Below the pieces are notes generated by a model that searched no databases, was not told the DNA's origin, and was given only the letters and a program-made list of their open reading frames with translations. Below are positions 31,870 to 42,837 of a stretch of 64,000 nucleotides of DNA, piece by piece (within the stretch, counting starts at the first letter, position 1; every line of letters begins with the position of its first letter). A program made the position numbers and the translations under genes. The stretch comes from Symsagittifera roscoffensis. Lineage: Eukaryota; Xenacoelomorpha; Acoela; Convolutidae. The stretch covers positions 84,491,574 through 84,555,573 of the forward strand of contig NC_087063.1 of the NCBI RefSeq assembly GCF_963678635.1. The letters are read 5' to 3'.

Positions 31870-32511
31870 TTAAGTGTATGGTAATCATTCAAGGAGCTAG
31901 TTCCTTAGATCACGCGATTCGAAAACATCCCGCTCCGTCCCAGAAGCGCGTTAAAGATATTAGCTTCACAAAACCAGTCTTAAGTTTGAACTTTAACGCT
32001 AGTTTGACTCAATACATTACTACCTTCATCACTACTTGTCTCACGGCAACGACCTTGTAATTTGGCACGAAGCCATTAATAACTCAATAAGTAGGCACCG
32101 CAGCAACCTTAATTGCAAGCTGAGTAGTGAGAAAATTGTCAATTGGTTATTAAGGACAAATTTTTGTGCTATCTTAAACTGTAGAAGGAACGGAACCGAG
32201 GATATAGAGAAAAATTAGTTTCAACAGGTATTCTGGTTCTGAACGTCATCATAGACTTTATCTCTAAGCGTAAGGCTACGGATCAGGTACTAATTGAGAA
32301 GTACAAAGAGCTTCATCAGCCTTCTTCCCTTGAGTTAAAGACTCTACTCCTTCTAAGGCGTTATAGTGCTAACCTTAACATCCCTAAGACGCGTAAGAAA
32401 AGGAACCGCTTATCACTCAAAGCAAGAAAATCTATAAAACATAGGCTTCAGGCAGAAGCTTTGAAACGTCAAATTCCCCCATCTCTTAAACTAATAGTGA
32501 TATATTAATGT
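31870..32511 (+). pseudogene. gene of unknown family, SGNH-like pattern (copy 1, in BEL-2 leader)
   Basis: Reading across frames gives MVIIQGASSLDHAIRKHPAP from about 31879, then NDLVIWHEAINNSISRHRSN from about 32042, then, after a stop at 32216-32218, an open stretch without ATG from 32222 to 32511 with STGILVLNVIIDFISKRKAT and a Lys/Arg-rich end (KTRKKRNRLSLKARKSIKHR). A paralogue with the same blocks lies at 58340-58920. A Gly-Ala-Ser-Ser-Leu-Asp after a hydrophobic strand, then a later His/Asn block, resembles an SGNH-like fold. I do not know its function. It sits between the putative primer site and gag of BEL-2, as if captured by the element. One frameshift and one or two stops break it. 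Confidence 0.6.
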
Positions 32512-32603
32512 AAAGTTAGTTACGTAAGAAATCAGTATCAATTTTGTTATTTGTTTTCTATTTGGTAAGCATCCGTAAAATAGTGTGAATTTGTGAAAAC
32601 AAT

Positions 32604-33245
32604 GGACGAAAAATTCCAAAATAAAAAAAACTGTTGGAAAAAGCTTCTGTTGACGTAAATGAGCAATTGGTTAGGTTAGCGGGAAAAATGGAAAACCCTG
32701 AAAAAAAATATTGCTCAGCAAGACCATTGGCTTAAGAAATCAACCGAAATGAACAATAAAGTAATGCATGAAGCTCAGAGTTACAAGATGAGCTTTGCAC
32801 TTTCGTCATTACCAGCACCCGGTATTACCAGTACCCGAAAAACAGGTCTGAGGTCTCTAGTAAGTCTAAGGAGAGTAGAAAACGTGAGTTACATAAGTCT
32901 GAGAAATCTGCTTCCACTCGTCATACCTCGACTGTTCACACTATGTCATCAAGTGAGAAACAGCATTGGAGTTAGCGTTGGTAACACGACGCCACGAGGA
33001 GCTGGCAAAGCAGTATCAAATATCTGTAAGGCTTAAAGAGCAAGAAAATTGTCTAAATTTGAACAAAGTCAACTGCAACAAGAGCAACTTGAAAGTCATA
33101 AAAAGCAATTAATTGAAATGGAAATGAAAGCGTTTGAACTTGAGAATAGTTCATCTGAGGTTAGCGAGAAGGTAGCGGAAAGTAACTCGACAGGAGTAAG
33201 TCAACTTATCCCAAAAGTAGCAACCGATCGGACTAATGATTAGAT
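32604..33245 (+). pseudogene. BEL-2 gag remnant (coiled-coil part)
   Basis: It begins near an ATG at 32602 (MDEKFQNKKN), is interrupted, and reads on as 32749-33036 and 33049-33243. The last piece (FEQSQLQQEQLESHKKQLIE) is a clear coiled coil of the kind found at the start of BEL/Pao Gag. The expected capsid and zinc-knuckle parts are not found before the protease region, so roughly a kilobase of gag is missing or unrecognisable. Confidence 0.55.
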
Positions 33246-33459
33246 AGTCTCTCTTATTTAACAGGCACCTCCTGACGGTGCTAGTGCTCTAGATTTGCTG
33301 ACCTTCACTCCTGTACCAACGTCGCTCAAGCAATTATCACCAGTAATGGTCATAACCATGGGCACCCAATATTGAGTGACGCTGGAATCACGCTTGGGCA
33401 GTGCAAGACTTTTGCCATTGCAAGCGTCTGCTGTTACCTGCTGTTACGTGTTACCACCA

Positions 33460-34200
33460 CCGTCTGCTGTTCCCTTATAGACCATGAGTTCAAACTTAAC
33501 TAAAGTTATTTTTGCCAACGCGCAACCGGAAGCATTACCTGTCCCAATATTGCCGGCACAACCCGGTACTGGTTTTCGGATATAACCAATCTCCTGATGA
33601 TGGTTCTTTGTGATAGTGCATCGACAACACTCTTGGGTGTCTTCATCACTCGTTAACCGTTTCGGCTTAGTAGAGGAGCCCGTTAACTTGTCAATTAGTG
33701 GTTTCAATTCAACCACCGTTGTTGAGATTCAGAGGGTCAAGTATAAAGTTTCCTCCGAGCCGAATAATAGTGATTTTGTATTTCTTCTGTGTGCTTATAT
33801 TAAAAACAATATTCGAATTGGTTCCGAATTAATCAATATTGCTGATTTGTAGAATAAATATCCACATTTAGCACCTATTTAGCCCATTCAATATACTTAT
33901 GAGGATGTTGAAGTTTTTATATGACAAGACTACTACCACGCCGATAGAACCATTGAGTTCATCTTAAGAGATTATAAAAACTTGCCCTGTTTTGTTCGCC
34001 TACCGATAGGTTGGGCCATAAGTGGTCCGTTGTCGCCGTCCGTTGGTTCTACTTCTTCGTGTTTCAAGCGTGTTGTTGAAGATTCCTCTTTGACTGGCCA
34101 GATATAGTCCTGATACGAGTTATAATCTTATGGTGCTTTCAAACAAGTCGATGCCGTTCCGCCGGGGATAATCATGCTTTATCCATCCTTAATTCTGAAA
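33460..34200 (+). pseudogene. BEL-2 protease region
   Basis: Near 33602-33640 the sequence reads LCDSASTTLLGVFITR, the usual protease motif (D-S-G with TTLL after it) with the Gly replaced by Ala. 33610-33852 continues in another frame with the beta-rich part (FGLVEEPVNLSISGFNSTTV). Near 34000-34030 LPIGWAISGPLSP matches the LGW..SGP signature that closes this region in BEL/Pao. Stops and frame changes abound. Confidence 0.6.
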
Positions 34201-34220
34201 CCATTCACAATGGCGAAAGA

Positions 34221-35190
34221 TTGACAGTAATGTCAGTCTACCAAGCAATTATTACTCGTCACTGGTCCAAATTAAAACATAGGAAAGAAGATTATGTAAA
34301 GACTATGAACTGCGCGAAAGGTACGCAAACACAATTAGAGAGGACATTAGGAAAGGCTTTGTCATTACTGTCGAACTATGTCAACATGATCCACGTAAGC
34401 ATTCCAATCGCGAGTGGTATCTTCTGCACCATCCGGTCGTAAATCCGAATAAGCCGGGTAATGTGCGCCAAGTCCTTAATGGGTTTTCTATGTTTCACGG
34501 CACAACCTTAAATAAGTCCTTACTGGTGGGTCCGGACCTACTCCAAAATTTGATTTTTGTACTCTTGCGATTCCATCAACACAAGTACGTCTTCGCCGCG
34601 GATATAGAGGGTATGTTCCTCCAGGTAGAAGTCCTCGCCCGCGATCAAAATTTGCTCTATTTTTTTTGTGGCGGGAGGATACCACTTGCGTTGTGGTAGT
34701 TCACCAGTACACTCGCCATGTATTCGGCGAACAAGATTCGCCTAGGTGCGCCAATTTCGCGTTGCGAAAAACAGCAACTGATAATATGTCCCCATACTTT
34801 GAGGCCGAATCAGTCGTAAACATAAAATTTTACATTGACGATAACTTGAATTTGTTCGAGAACTTTACCCATGCAATTCAAATTAGCCGTGATCTGGTTT
34901 CGTTAATTAAGTTGGGAGTATTTAGTTTGACTAAATTTGTCAGTAATGCTGATGAAATTACTTCAGCAATGAATCCCGAGGATTGCGAAACCTCGTATTC
35001 ACCCATAAAGGAAGTATGTAACGGTGCCGAACAATCATCATACGTCTTAGGTCTTAAGTGGGCCCATGTGAAAGACGCATTTTTTGTTAGCAGAAGCGTG
35101 GATCGTCAACTCGATAAGGCAATAACTCGACGAGCCGTCTTGAGTTTCGTCTCTTCTGTGTTTGACCCTGCTGGGTTAGTAGCTCCATAA
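34221..35190 (+). pseudogene. BEL-2 reverse transcriptase
   Basis: 34463-34699 reads VRQVLNGFSMFHGTTLNKSL, LLVGPDLLQNL and FAADIEGMFLQVEV, matching the fingers of BEL-1 RT (NASSIFQGKSLNSSLLKGPD and ISADIDAMFMQVLV). After a frameshift, 34666-35190 gives YTRHVFGEQDSPRCANFALR, the active site YIDD at 34831-34842 and FDPAGLVAP at the end. The motif style is BEL/Pao (pfam A17-type RT). It is broken by one frameshift and a stop at 34698. Confidence 0.88.
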
Positions 35191-35765
35191 ACAGTTAGGG
35201 CTCGTCTATTGCTTAAAGGTATTTGGAAATCAGTGGCCAAAGTTGGGGCGATGATTTGTCGGAAGACATAAGAAATAAATTTCTCGAGTAGCACTCCGGT
35301 CTCACTTTTTAGGGCAATTGGCTATTCCCCGCTGTTACTTCACAGAACCTGTGGATCAAATTGAGCTCCACATGTTCGGTGATAGCTCGCACTACGTTTT
35401 CTGTGCGGTTGAGTTTTTGCGTGCGCGACTCTCGAGTTCGCACGAAACTCAAACATTCTTCATCTTTGGTAAAGCTTGCGTTGCGCCCATGAAAGCGCTA
35501 TCTATACCAAACGACTGAAAGATTATATACTGACAGCATTAATCATGTCTACATGTGGACAGATAGTACTACAGTTTTGCAGTAGCTAAGTTACAGTGAA
35601 AAATCACCTGTATTCGTCGCTAACCGTGTCGGGTAAAATCCTCAAATTGACCACTTTTGATGAGTGGCACCATGTTCTGAGCGACGCTAATCCAGCTGAT
35701 ACCGGCACGCGAGAGATTGCTTCGGAAGCCCTCAGGGATAGCAGCTAGGTTATTGGTCCGAGCAT
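35191..35765 (+). pseudogene. BEL-2 RNase H
   Basis: 35318-35518 contains MFGDSSHYVFCAVEFLR (first catalytic Asp) and VAPMKALSIPN, where BEL-1 has CDASEFALAAVCYLR and VAPMKRVTIPN. Further on, in other frames, MWTDSTTVLQ near 35553 and WHHVLSDANPAD near 35668 follow. A short stretch containing the second acidic residue (LELQAA) is missing after 35515. Inactive. Confidence 0.75.
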
Positions 35766-37263
35766 TCTCAGGACTACTGGTTGGCTTTGTATACCCGACG
35801 AACGTGTGGTCAATAAAATACGTTTGAAGGGTCCATATTGTGATGTCGATAATTGCTTGGAGACATCATCCTCCTTCGTCACCGATGTCCCATTCATCAA
35901 AAATCCCGAAATCGTGCTCAATTGGGAAAGATTTAGTTCCTTTACAAGATATAAAAGAGTTGTCGCCTTTATGTTGAGGATACTGCCTTCACATAAGCAT
36001 TTTTGCGGTAAGGACTTGGATATCACCGATCCCACTGAACTTCATAATGCCGAAAACAAACTAATTCATCTTGCTCTGATGGAATCCTTCGCCGTTGAGT
36101 TGAAAACACTCACCGCGTGCAAATATATCAAGAATAGTAGTAAAATTGCCACGTACTCGCCATTTATCGGCCCCGCTGGTATCATTTGTTCCACCGGACG
36201 GATCGTGCGCTTAGTGAAAACCGAGTTTGATATTAAGCACCCAGCGTTACTCGACGCCCGACATACCCTAGTTCAATTGTTGGCCCGCAGCCTCTACCAT
36301 AAGCATTTTCCTCAAGGTGTAGATTATATGCGCTCCGTTTTAAATATGAAATATGCAATAATTGGGTTGTGTCGACTACTTCGGTCTATCAAAAATCAAT
36401 GTGTAACATGCCTTAAACGCAAACCAAGTACCATCCAGCCTATTATGTCCAATTTATCTGTCAAACGTCTCGACTACAAGCAACCACCCTTTAATCTTTC
36501 GGGTGTGGTTTACTTTGGACTGCTTTATATTCCGGTTCGAAGAAGCACTGAAAAAAGGTGGGGATTTCTTTTCACATGCCTCACTACCATGGGCTCGACA
36601 TCTTGAGATTGTACCATCTCTGGACATTAGTTCTTGTGCTATGGGCATTGAACGGTTCATTGCGTGTCGTGGTACACCAAGCACGATCTGGTCGGATAAC
36701 GGCACGAACTTCGTTGGTGGCGAAAAGAAATTACTTGCCTGCATCAAGAGTTGGATCGGCATGGCTCTGACCATTTTTGCACACAAGGGTGTTGCTTGGA
36801 AAGTTAACCCGCCAGACGCACCCCATAGTATATCGTGAAGCGCGTGCTTTACGATATACTAGGCAGTAGGCGATTCACCGAAGAGTTGTTAGGAACAACA
36901 CTCTGCTTAGTTGAGCAGGTTTTGAATTCGAGACCAATCACTACCGTTAGTACTGATTCCCGTGAGTTAGACGCGTTAAATCCAAACCACTTTGTGCTTG
37001 GACAACATGCCCCAAGCTTTTCTTCGCTTTTACCTGGGGAGCACTTCGACCACAAGAAAAGGTACGCGCGAGCGCAGTCGTATACTAACGCTATTTGGTC
37101 TCGTTGGCTTGTTCCCTATGTTCCGTATGTTCCCTCACTGAATAAGCGTGTCAAGTGGCGCACTCCTTTCGACTTCACTGTTAAGACAGGCGATCTCGTG
37201 TGGGTGATTGAGCCCGATAGTCCGCGTAGGTACTACCCTCGCCCGAACCGCTTTTTGAGATAA
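35766..37263 (+). pseudogene. BEL-2 integrase
   Basis: 35806-36606 is open for 266 codons: RNase H tail, then the zinc-binding region (HKHFPQGVDYMRSV, CVTCLKR). The first catalytic Asp is lost: VVYFGLLY stands where VDYFGPL is expected (gtt for gat). 36503-36838 holds the second Asp (WSDNGTNFVGG). At about 36820-36838 sequence runs from NPPDAPH straight to KRVLYDIL at 36835, so a small deletion has removed the GGSWERLV block with the catalytic Glu. 36835-37263 is the C-terminal domain (LNPNHFVLGQ, GDLVWVIEPDSPR). Confidence 0.88.
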
Positions 37264-38257
37264 CGAGATTTTTTGAAACGGAAAAAAGCGGTAAATTAGT
37301 GAGTTACATCGTAACTATACTAATATAATAGGCAGAACCGGTTAAGTTTAGTTCGGAAGTGGTTGGAACTAATTGGGTACCAAAAACAGAATTTCCTTGA
37401 TTTTTGAAGAAACGAAACGCTACAAAATAAGTCATTTTTTTGAAACTTTTGAGTTAGGACAGTAAAAATTGTTGTTCGGACAACGCGTTCACTAGTGAAT
37501 CGACAGGTTTTAAAACCCGTTTGCCGATAACCTTCCGGGTTACAGTGAAATCGAACTTAACGTGTTTGATTTAGTGGACTCAACAATCCGGAGGGGTCCA
37601 AATAGCATTGTTTTTGGCGAATTTTTTCAACTGGAACGTTTTAGATTGGGTTTTTTGCATTGAACTAGAAAAGTATAGGCCTTTTGAGCTCAGATCAATA
37701 ACTTTTAGGTCGAAAAGAACAGAATTGCGGAAAACGTTAGGCGGAACCTATAAATTAGGCGGAACCTATAATTATTTGAGTTCGCATCACAGACGTTTTG
37801 CTTCATAACTTTGAGAAAACTGGACCGTTCCAGTTCAATTTGGTACCTTTAGAACAGAAACTTTGTAGGCTTACTCATAAGCTAACTGCATTTTGAAGAA
37901 AGGGAGCATAGAACGTTTTTAGGTTGTTTTTAGCAAAAACTACCAATTTCTGAAGGTGAACCCTTCGCGTTTTGTAAAACAAAATTGGAAATCACGGTCA
38001 TATAAGTCCTTTTTACGCGCTGTTCTCGACGATAAGGAAGGGTTAAGGAAACATGAAAACGACAGTCGAGTCAAAAACAGGCTGGTTAGCTCTCGGAGAC
38101 CTTTAATTGTTAAATCAGCAGCTTAGTCTCAATCCGGAAGGGTCTAGCGCCAGATTATACCCTTCCTAGTTAGTTTTTTTTTCAGCCTATTAGGCTCCGA
38201 GATTGTATCCGGAAGGGTCTCGGGTATTGCTTTTAAACGACACGGAAAAGCTATTTT
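37264..38257. other. non-coding stretch after BEL-2
   Basis: No supported gene. Isolated units like those of the minisatellite that follows occur at 37584 (ccggaggggtcc), 38137 and 38211 (ccggaagggtct). The 3' LTR of BEL-2 might lie here but nothing matches 30421-30716 convincingly. Confidence 0.5.
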
Positions 38258-38712
38258 TGCCAATTTGGAGGGGTCCCAATTCGGAGGGGTCCTATTTTTG
38301 CCAATAAGGTAGGGTCCCAATTCGGAGGGGTCCTATTTTGTCAATCCGGAGGGGTCCCAATTCGTGGGGTACTATTTTTGCCAATTAGGTAGGGTCCCAA
38401 TTCGGAGGGGTCCTATTTTGTCAATCCGGAGGGGTCTCAATTCGTGGGATCCTAATTTTTGCCAATTAGGAGGGGTCCCAATTCGTAGGGGTCCTATTTT
38501 TGCCAATCTGGAGGGGTTCCAATTCGGAGGGGTCTTATTTTTGCCAATCCGGAGGGGCCCAATCTGGAGGGGTCCTATTTTCGTCAATTCGGAGGGGTCC
38601 TAATTTTGTCAACCCGGAGGGGTCGCAATTCGGTGTGGTCCTATTTTTGCCAATTAGGAGGGGTCCCAATTCGGAGGGGTCCTATTTTTGTCAATCCGGA
38701 TGCGTCCTAATT
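38258..38712. repeat. minisatellite with GGAGGGGTCC core
   Basis: There are about eleven diverged copies of a composite unit of about 40 bp made of two halves: caatccggaggggtccc and aattcggaggggtcctattttt. Units differ by small substitutions and by one to two bases in length. Because the units are near multiples of three, spurious open frames appear on both strands. The runs GGAGGGG on one strand could favour unusual structure. Confidence 0.9.
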
Positions 38713-39480
38713 AGAAAAAAAATTTTAACGAACAGACCGTAGGGATCCTGAATATACGTAGAGGAAGGTAAATTACATAGTGAATAGTAAATAGGAATAG
38801 ACATTAGGAATCAGGCAGTATACCAGTGACTGCACTGGTAACTTGCCTTTAGATAAAAACTGAAAAGACCATAGTGAAATAAATACAGGTCTAAACCCGC
38901 AGACTTGTGACTCTAGGTCTATTTGAAAATAAAATACGACCATGATTTATTAGTATCCAAATTTGATAGAATTCTAAAGTTTTTTATTGGAAGAGAGGTT
39001 GCCTTGAGAGTTTTAGTAGGTCTAGCTCGGGCAATCCGAAGGCAGATAGGTAAGACAGAACTCGGTGCGTGCAATAGTCGCCCACTTGAGAAGAATACTG
39101 CCTTCAAATTTTTTCTGTTTAGTGCAGCACTAAACAGTGGAAGTTCTTTCTTTAGAAACAAGTTCAACTATTGAATTGCGACAGACCGAGTGCAATACAC
39201 ATACTTTTTTTCGAAATACAATTTTTTTGTAGTTTCTCTTTCTTTTTTTGGTTTCAAATCCTCATAAATTATTCTTGATTGGTTAGTGACTACATTATCT
39301 TTCAAATAAATTGATAGCATCAGTCTGTGTTAGTTTTTATCCAATAAGCAATAGTCAATTGCTGTGCATAAATTGTAAACAAAAACTGTACTGTGATAAT
39401 TTAAAAAGATTCGTGGTCACTTGCTAGGTAGAATTTTAGGCATAATAGTGTTGTGTTATTATTATTGATTTTTAAACAAC
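38713..39480. other. non-coding stretch before element B
   Basis: AT-rich DNA. It contains a perfect short hairpin, taccagtg / cactggta, around 38820-38839, and an 83-codon open stretch at 38923-39174 with no recognisable similarity. Confidence 0.5.
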
Positions 39481-39492
39481 AAAAACGGTAGA

Positions 39493-39735
39493 TAGCGATA
39501 AATCAGGACGAATCTAGACGAGTCGAGGATACCTAAACTAAGTGATAGCTCTAAGAAATTTATTCTGGAAAAACGAAGAAAATCAATGAAGGTAGGCAGT
39601 GATAGGTAGCGGTAGGTAGCTATAGGTCAACGGTAGGTAGCGATAATTTAGGACGAATCTCGACAAGTCCAGGATACCTAAACTAAGTGATAGCTCTAAG
39701 AAATTTATACTGGAAAAACGAAGAAAATCAATGAA
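39493..39735 (+). repeat. 98-bp direct duplication in the leader of element B
   Basis: 39493-39590 and 39638-39735 share tagcgata...ggatacctaaactaagtgat...aatcaatgaa with a few substitutions. Short ggtaggtag words lie between. The second copy runs up to the first plausible gag ATG region. Tandem leader repeats recur in BEL-1 and upstream of the LINE. Confidence 0.85.
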
Positions 39736-40841
39736 TTCGTGGAAAGGACCAAAAGGATTCGGAACAAGAAAGGGAACGAAGTTTCAGGCAGAATGTTTAG
39801 AACATGGAGTCAAAAAACCTCGGAAGAAAAAGGCAAAATGCTGGAAGTAGAGATCCACCCAAACCCAATTCTGGACGAGGACCAGGCGGGACGTAGGATG
39901 GAGCAAAATAGAAATAGAAGGTTGACGAGTGAATCTACTCCTTAGAACAAGGCCATGATTTTGCCACTTCAACCGGGACTCTAGATCGAGAGAAGATGCC
40001 GGAACTGTCCAACATTTCGACTGAAAATGCAGCAGCAGCAGGATCACCTACTGACAACACCATGATGCGTGGGGTGCCAGACAAAGTGGTAACGTCCTCC
40101 TCGTTTTCGGAACGAGTAAAGAACACTTTGGGAAATTTCTTCCCATTTACTATGGGAACGGGAACAGGTGATGAAGTAGACACCCAAGAAGAAAAGGAGG
40201 ATAAAGACGAGTTAGAGGTTGATGATTTTGAGTTTCAAGTAAGCCTGAACAGTTCGACTCATGAAAACGAGGCATCCACAAACATAAAGACTGGCTATTT
40301 GGATCGGCTTGGTGCGGTCAGAACCATAAGCAAAACTATTGATGGAATGCAACGATTAAGGGATTTCATGACCAGGACCAAATCGGAAGAGCAATCCGGC
40401 AAAGATAGGAAAACAAGGTCAGGAACCAAACCAGCGGAACCAGAGGCGGAATATGAAGAAACATCGAGACATAGAGGAAAAACTCGTATCTCGACCAGCA
40501 CCAAACTGCCAGGAACCAATAGGGTGACGCCACCACTAGTTACACCGTTAGTAGACAACGGAGCGACATTGGAAGAGGCCTTGACCAGGATGGTGGACAG
40601 GATGGGTGAACAGAGTGAACAGACGTCAACAAAAATGAGTGAACTAGAGAAAGCAGTTCACGTTGAGAGAGAAAGCCTGTGGGACGAGATTAAACACAAC
40701 AGACAGAAAATTAGTAGAAATGAAAAATGCTTAATAGAACTTTCCTCAAGAGGTGATCTAGGCTCAGTGAACACAGCGGAAAGTACAGAAGGGTATTTAA
40801 AAAACAAAGATGCTATAAGGAAGAATCTGACGGCTGTATAG
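39723..40841 (+). pseudogene. element B gag, N-terminal part
   Basis: A short basic frame starts at 39739, and the main open piece runs from 39996 to 40841 (281 codons, starts MPELSNISTENAAAAGSPTD). It has a low-complexity acidic stretch (EEKEDKDELEVDDFEF), a basic region (KTRISTSTKLPG) and a C-terminal helix with coiled-coil character (EEALTRMVDRMGEQ, MSELEKAVHVERESL). It ends with LTAV and a stop at 40839, just before the capsid segment, which continues in the same frame (IEVMKLHFEEKDLTE). It is the structural head of Gag. Confidence 0.65.
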
Positions 40842-41890
40842 ACACCTGGATAGAGGTCATGAAGCTGCACTTTGAGGAAAAAGACTTGACGGAAAGACAA
40901 GAATGCAGTGCGCTCACCAACAACCTAGAAGGGACAGCCCTGAATTGAGTGATGGCCAAAAAGTAATACCAGCAATACCCGAATAAATCTTCGAAATCCT
41001 GTTGAATTGTTTTGGCTCAGGGGTGCAAGGACACCTAGTGATGATGCTTTTTGAGGAACGATCGCAACGTGAAGACGAAACCTTAGACAAACTCTTGCAT
41101 AACTTAGAAATGCTTAGAAGGCGCAGCCAACCGGACGAGTCAAACAGCAGGATGAAATTGGCAGTAGCATCAAAATCATAGATGGTGTGAAGAACGATGA
41201 ATTTAGGACAATGTTAGCAACACATTACACACCTCTTTCAACCAATGCGCCTAACCGAAGGAACTGCGATTGAAATCCAGAGAGTATCTGTTGCTTAAGC
41301 CTCCTATGAGATCAGTATTTTACAAAAACATTTTTGGCAATTTCAATAATGGACCTGCTAACCAGGGTAACAACTGGTACAAACCTAGGGACGACATGGA
41401 CAAGAGACGCTTGTACAAACTGCAGATCGACAGAACATCAAGTATCAGCATGCCCAGCCTACAAAAAAGGCATGATGGTGATCGGTTTTAGTCTAGAGGA
41501 TATAGATGCATCAGAAATTGATCATGAAGATTCCATGAGAGGAGTAATTGCAAGATTCGGTCCCAGGTGTTTCTTTTGCAACTTGGAGGTTCATTTTGAA
41601 TCGGATTATCCACAATTTTGGGATGATGTGGCAGACATCAAGCACCCAAGGCATGAACAAGCTTTATCAGGTGTGAAAGCCAGCAAGGCTCGCCTGATGA
41701 GTGAGGCGGAAGCCCGGAGGAAACAGAAACCACAAGAGGTGGCTACGAAGAAAATGCAAGCCGTGCTAGAACAGACGAGGGAGTCAGAACCTGGAACCGC
41801 AGCAAATGACTTTAAGATTGACTATAAAGCAGCGGCAAGAGATGCCCTAAATAGAGTCCAACAGGAATTGGCTACAAGAGAAATGTAAGA
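40842..41890 (+). pseudogene. element B gag, capsid and zinc knuckles
   Basis: Capsid blocks are MKLHFEEKDLTERQECSALT (40858), HLVMMLFEERSQREDETLDK (41031), LHNLEMLRRRSQPDESNSRM (41095) and DGVKNDEFRTMLATHYTPLS (41180), with frame changes. 41334-41888 is open: first knuckle CTNCRSTEHQVSAC intact; the second, CFFCNLEVHFESDY, has Tyr for the last Cys. Then come QFWDDVADIKHPRHEQALSG and a helical tail. The same capsid block reappears inside the LINE at 59938-60283. Confidence 0.82.
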
Positions 41891-41986
41891 GATAGCCAAG
41901 CTCGAACTTGAGAACGAGAGACCTCAAGAACAACTCAGCGCCTTTGAAGCATCTGAGGTGGAAGAAACGAAGACACCGAGTAGTTT

Positions 41987-42837
41987 GAGCTGAATGTGAT
42001 CTCAGGGAAAACGTTCGGGATGGTGCCACAAGGAAGCAAGATACATTCAATAATCTCAGTTCCGGGACATCCGGTAATCAGGAACCTAATCGAACCTTCG
42101 GAGTTCACTGTGATGCAGTTGGATATATATGCGGATTATCTGAGACAAGTTGAGCCACGAACTGAGTCGAGAGCTGTGCGAGCGTTGCTGACAACAGATG
42201 GCCCTCAAATAAAGAAAATTCACGGGCGCTACGTGGAACTCTACGGACCATACCATGTGATGTTAAATGTGGATGGAATTAGTATTTACACCACAATTTA
42301 CGTCACAACAGACAGTGACCAAATATTACAGATGAACTGAAGGTTCGTAGTAGAATTGGCCATGACGCAATGATGGAACATGATGCGGTACGCATTGAAT
42401 ACGAAGCAGATGCGACTGCACATCTGCTAGAAACCGATGGAAAAAAGATCGAAGCAACAGGGCTACTAACACACGAGCAGTGGTCAGTGTAATGCAGATA
42501 AAGACATGGCAAAGAATGGGCTTCACCAGGGAGGACCTATTAACAACGAATCTGAGAAGGGCAGCCGCTATCAGCGGGGCAATCTACGTGGCCGGGAGAA
42601 AACCGATAACAGTCCTCCACATGGGAGGACAAATTCTGTGGATCAGTTTCCTTGTGGTGGAGAACCTGGATGATTCTGATCAGTTCATTTTTGGAAGCGA
42701 CTTTGTCAGGAACTTCGACGTGATGATCGACTTGAATAATAGACTAATTAGGATTATGAACCGAGAAAATAAGTATGTTAAGAGACCAGTTAACAGAATA
42801 ATAGCTGATGAAAATAAGATGCCATTGTTTCAGTAGT
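41987..42837 (+). pseudogene. element B gag-pol linker and aspartic protease
   Basis: 41996-42340 carries the linker domain shared with A (VISGKTFGMVPQGS, VMQLDIYADYLRQVEP, IHGRYVELYGPYHVM). The protease follows. Near 42466-42496 the active-site region reads, in the frame that fits, NTRAVVSVMQ where LDTGAVVSVMP is expected, so Asp is Asn and Gly is Arg. 42480-42836 then covers IKTWQRMGFTREDLLTTNLR, AAAISGAIYVAGRKPI and the C-terminal FIFGSDFVRNFDVMIDL, a typical retropepsin end. The enzyme is inactive by its active-site changes alone. Confidence 0.75.

Larger units (their letters stand above)
30717..37263 (+). mobile_element. BEL-2: decayed BEL/Pao-type retrotransposon
   Basis: Plus-strand coding regions in order: an extra gene of unknown family (31870-32511), a gag-like coiled coil, a damaged protease, RT with YIDD, RNase H and an integrase with a BEL-type tail. 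It belongs to a different family from BEL-1. Missing capsid and knuckle sequence, a lost integrase Glu and many stops show it is dead. Outer boundaries are uncertain. Confidence 0.75.

Noticed and set aside
30421-37600. complete LTR pair for BEL-2
   Set aside because: A plausible 5' LTR end and primer site exist near 30717, but no second copy of that sequence is visible after the integrase.
38364-38742. open frames on both strands within the GGAGGGGTCC array
   Set aside because: Open frames on both strands at once are a by-product of the short repeat unit; no domain or start context.
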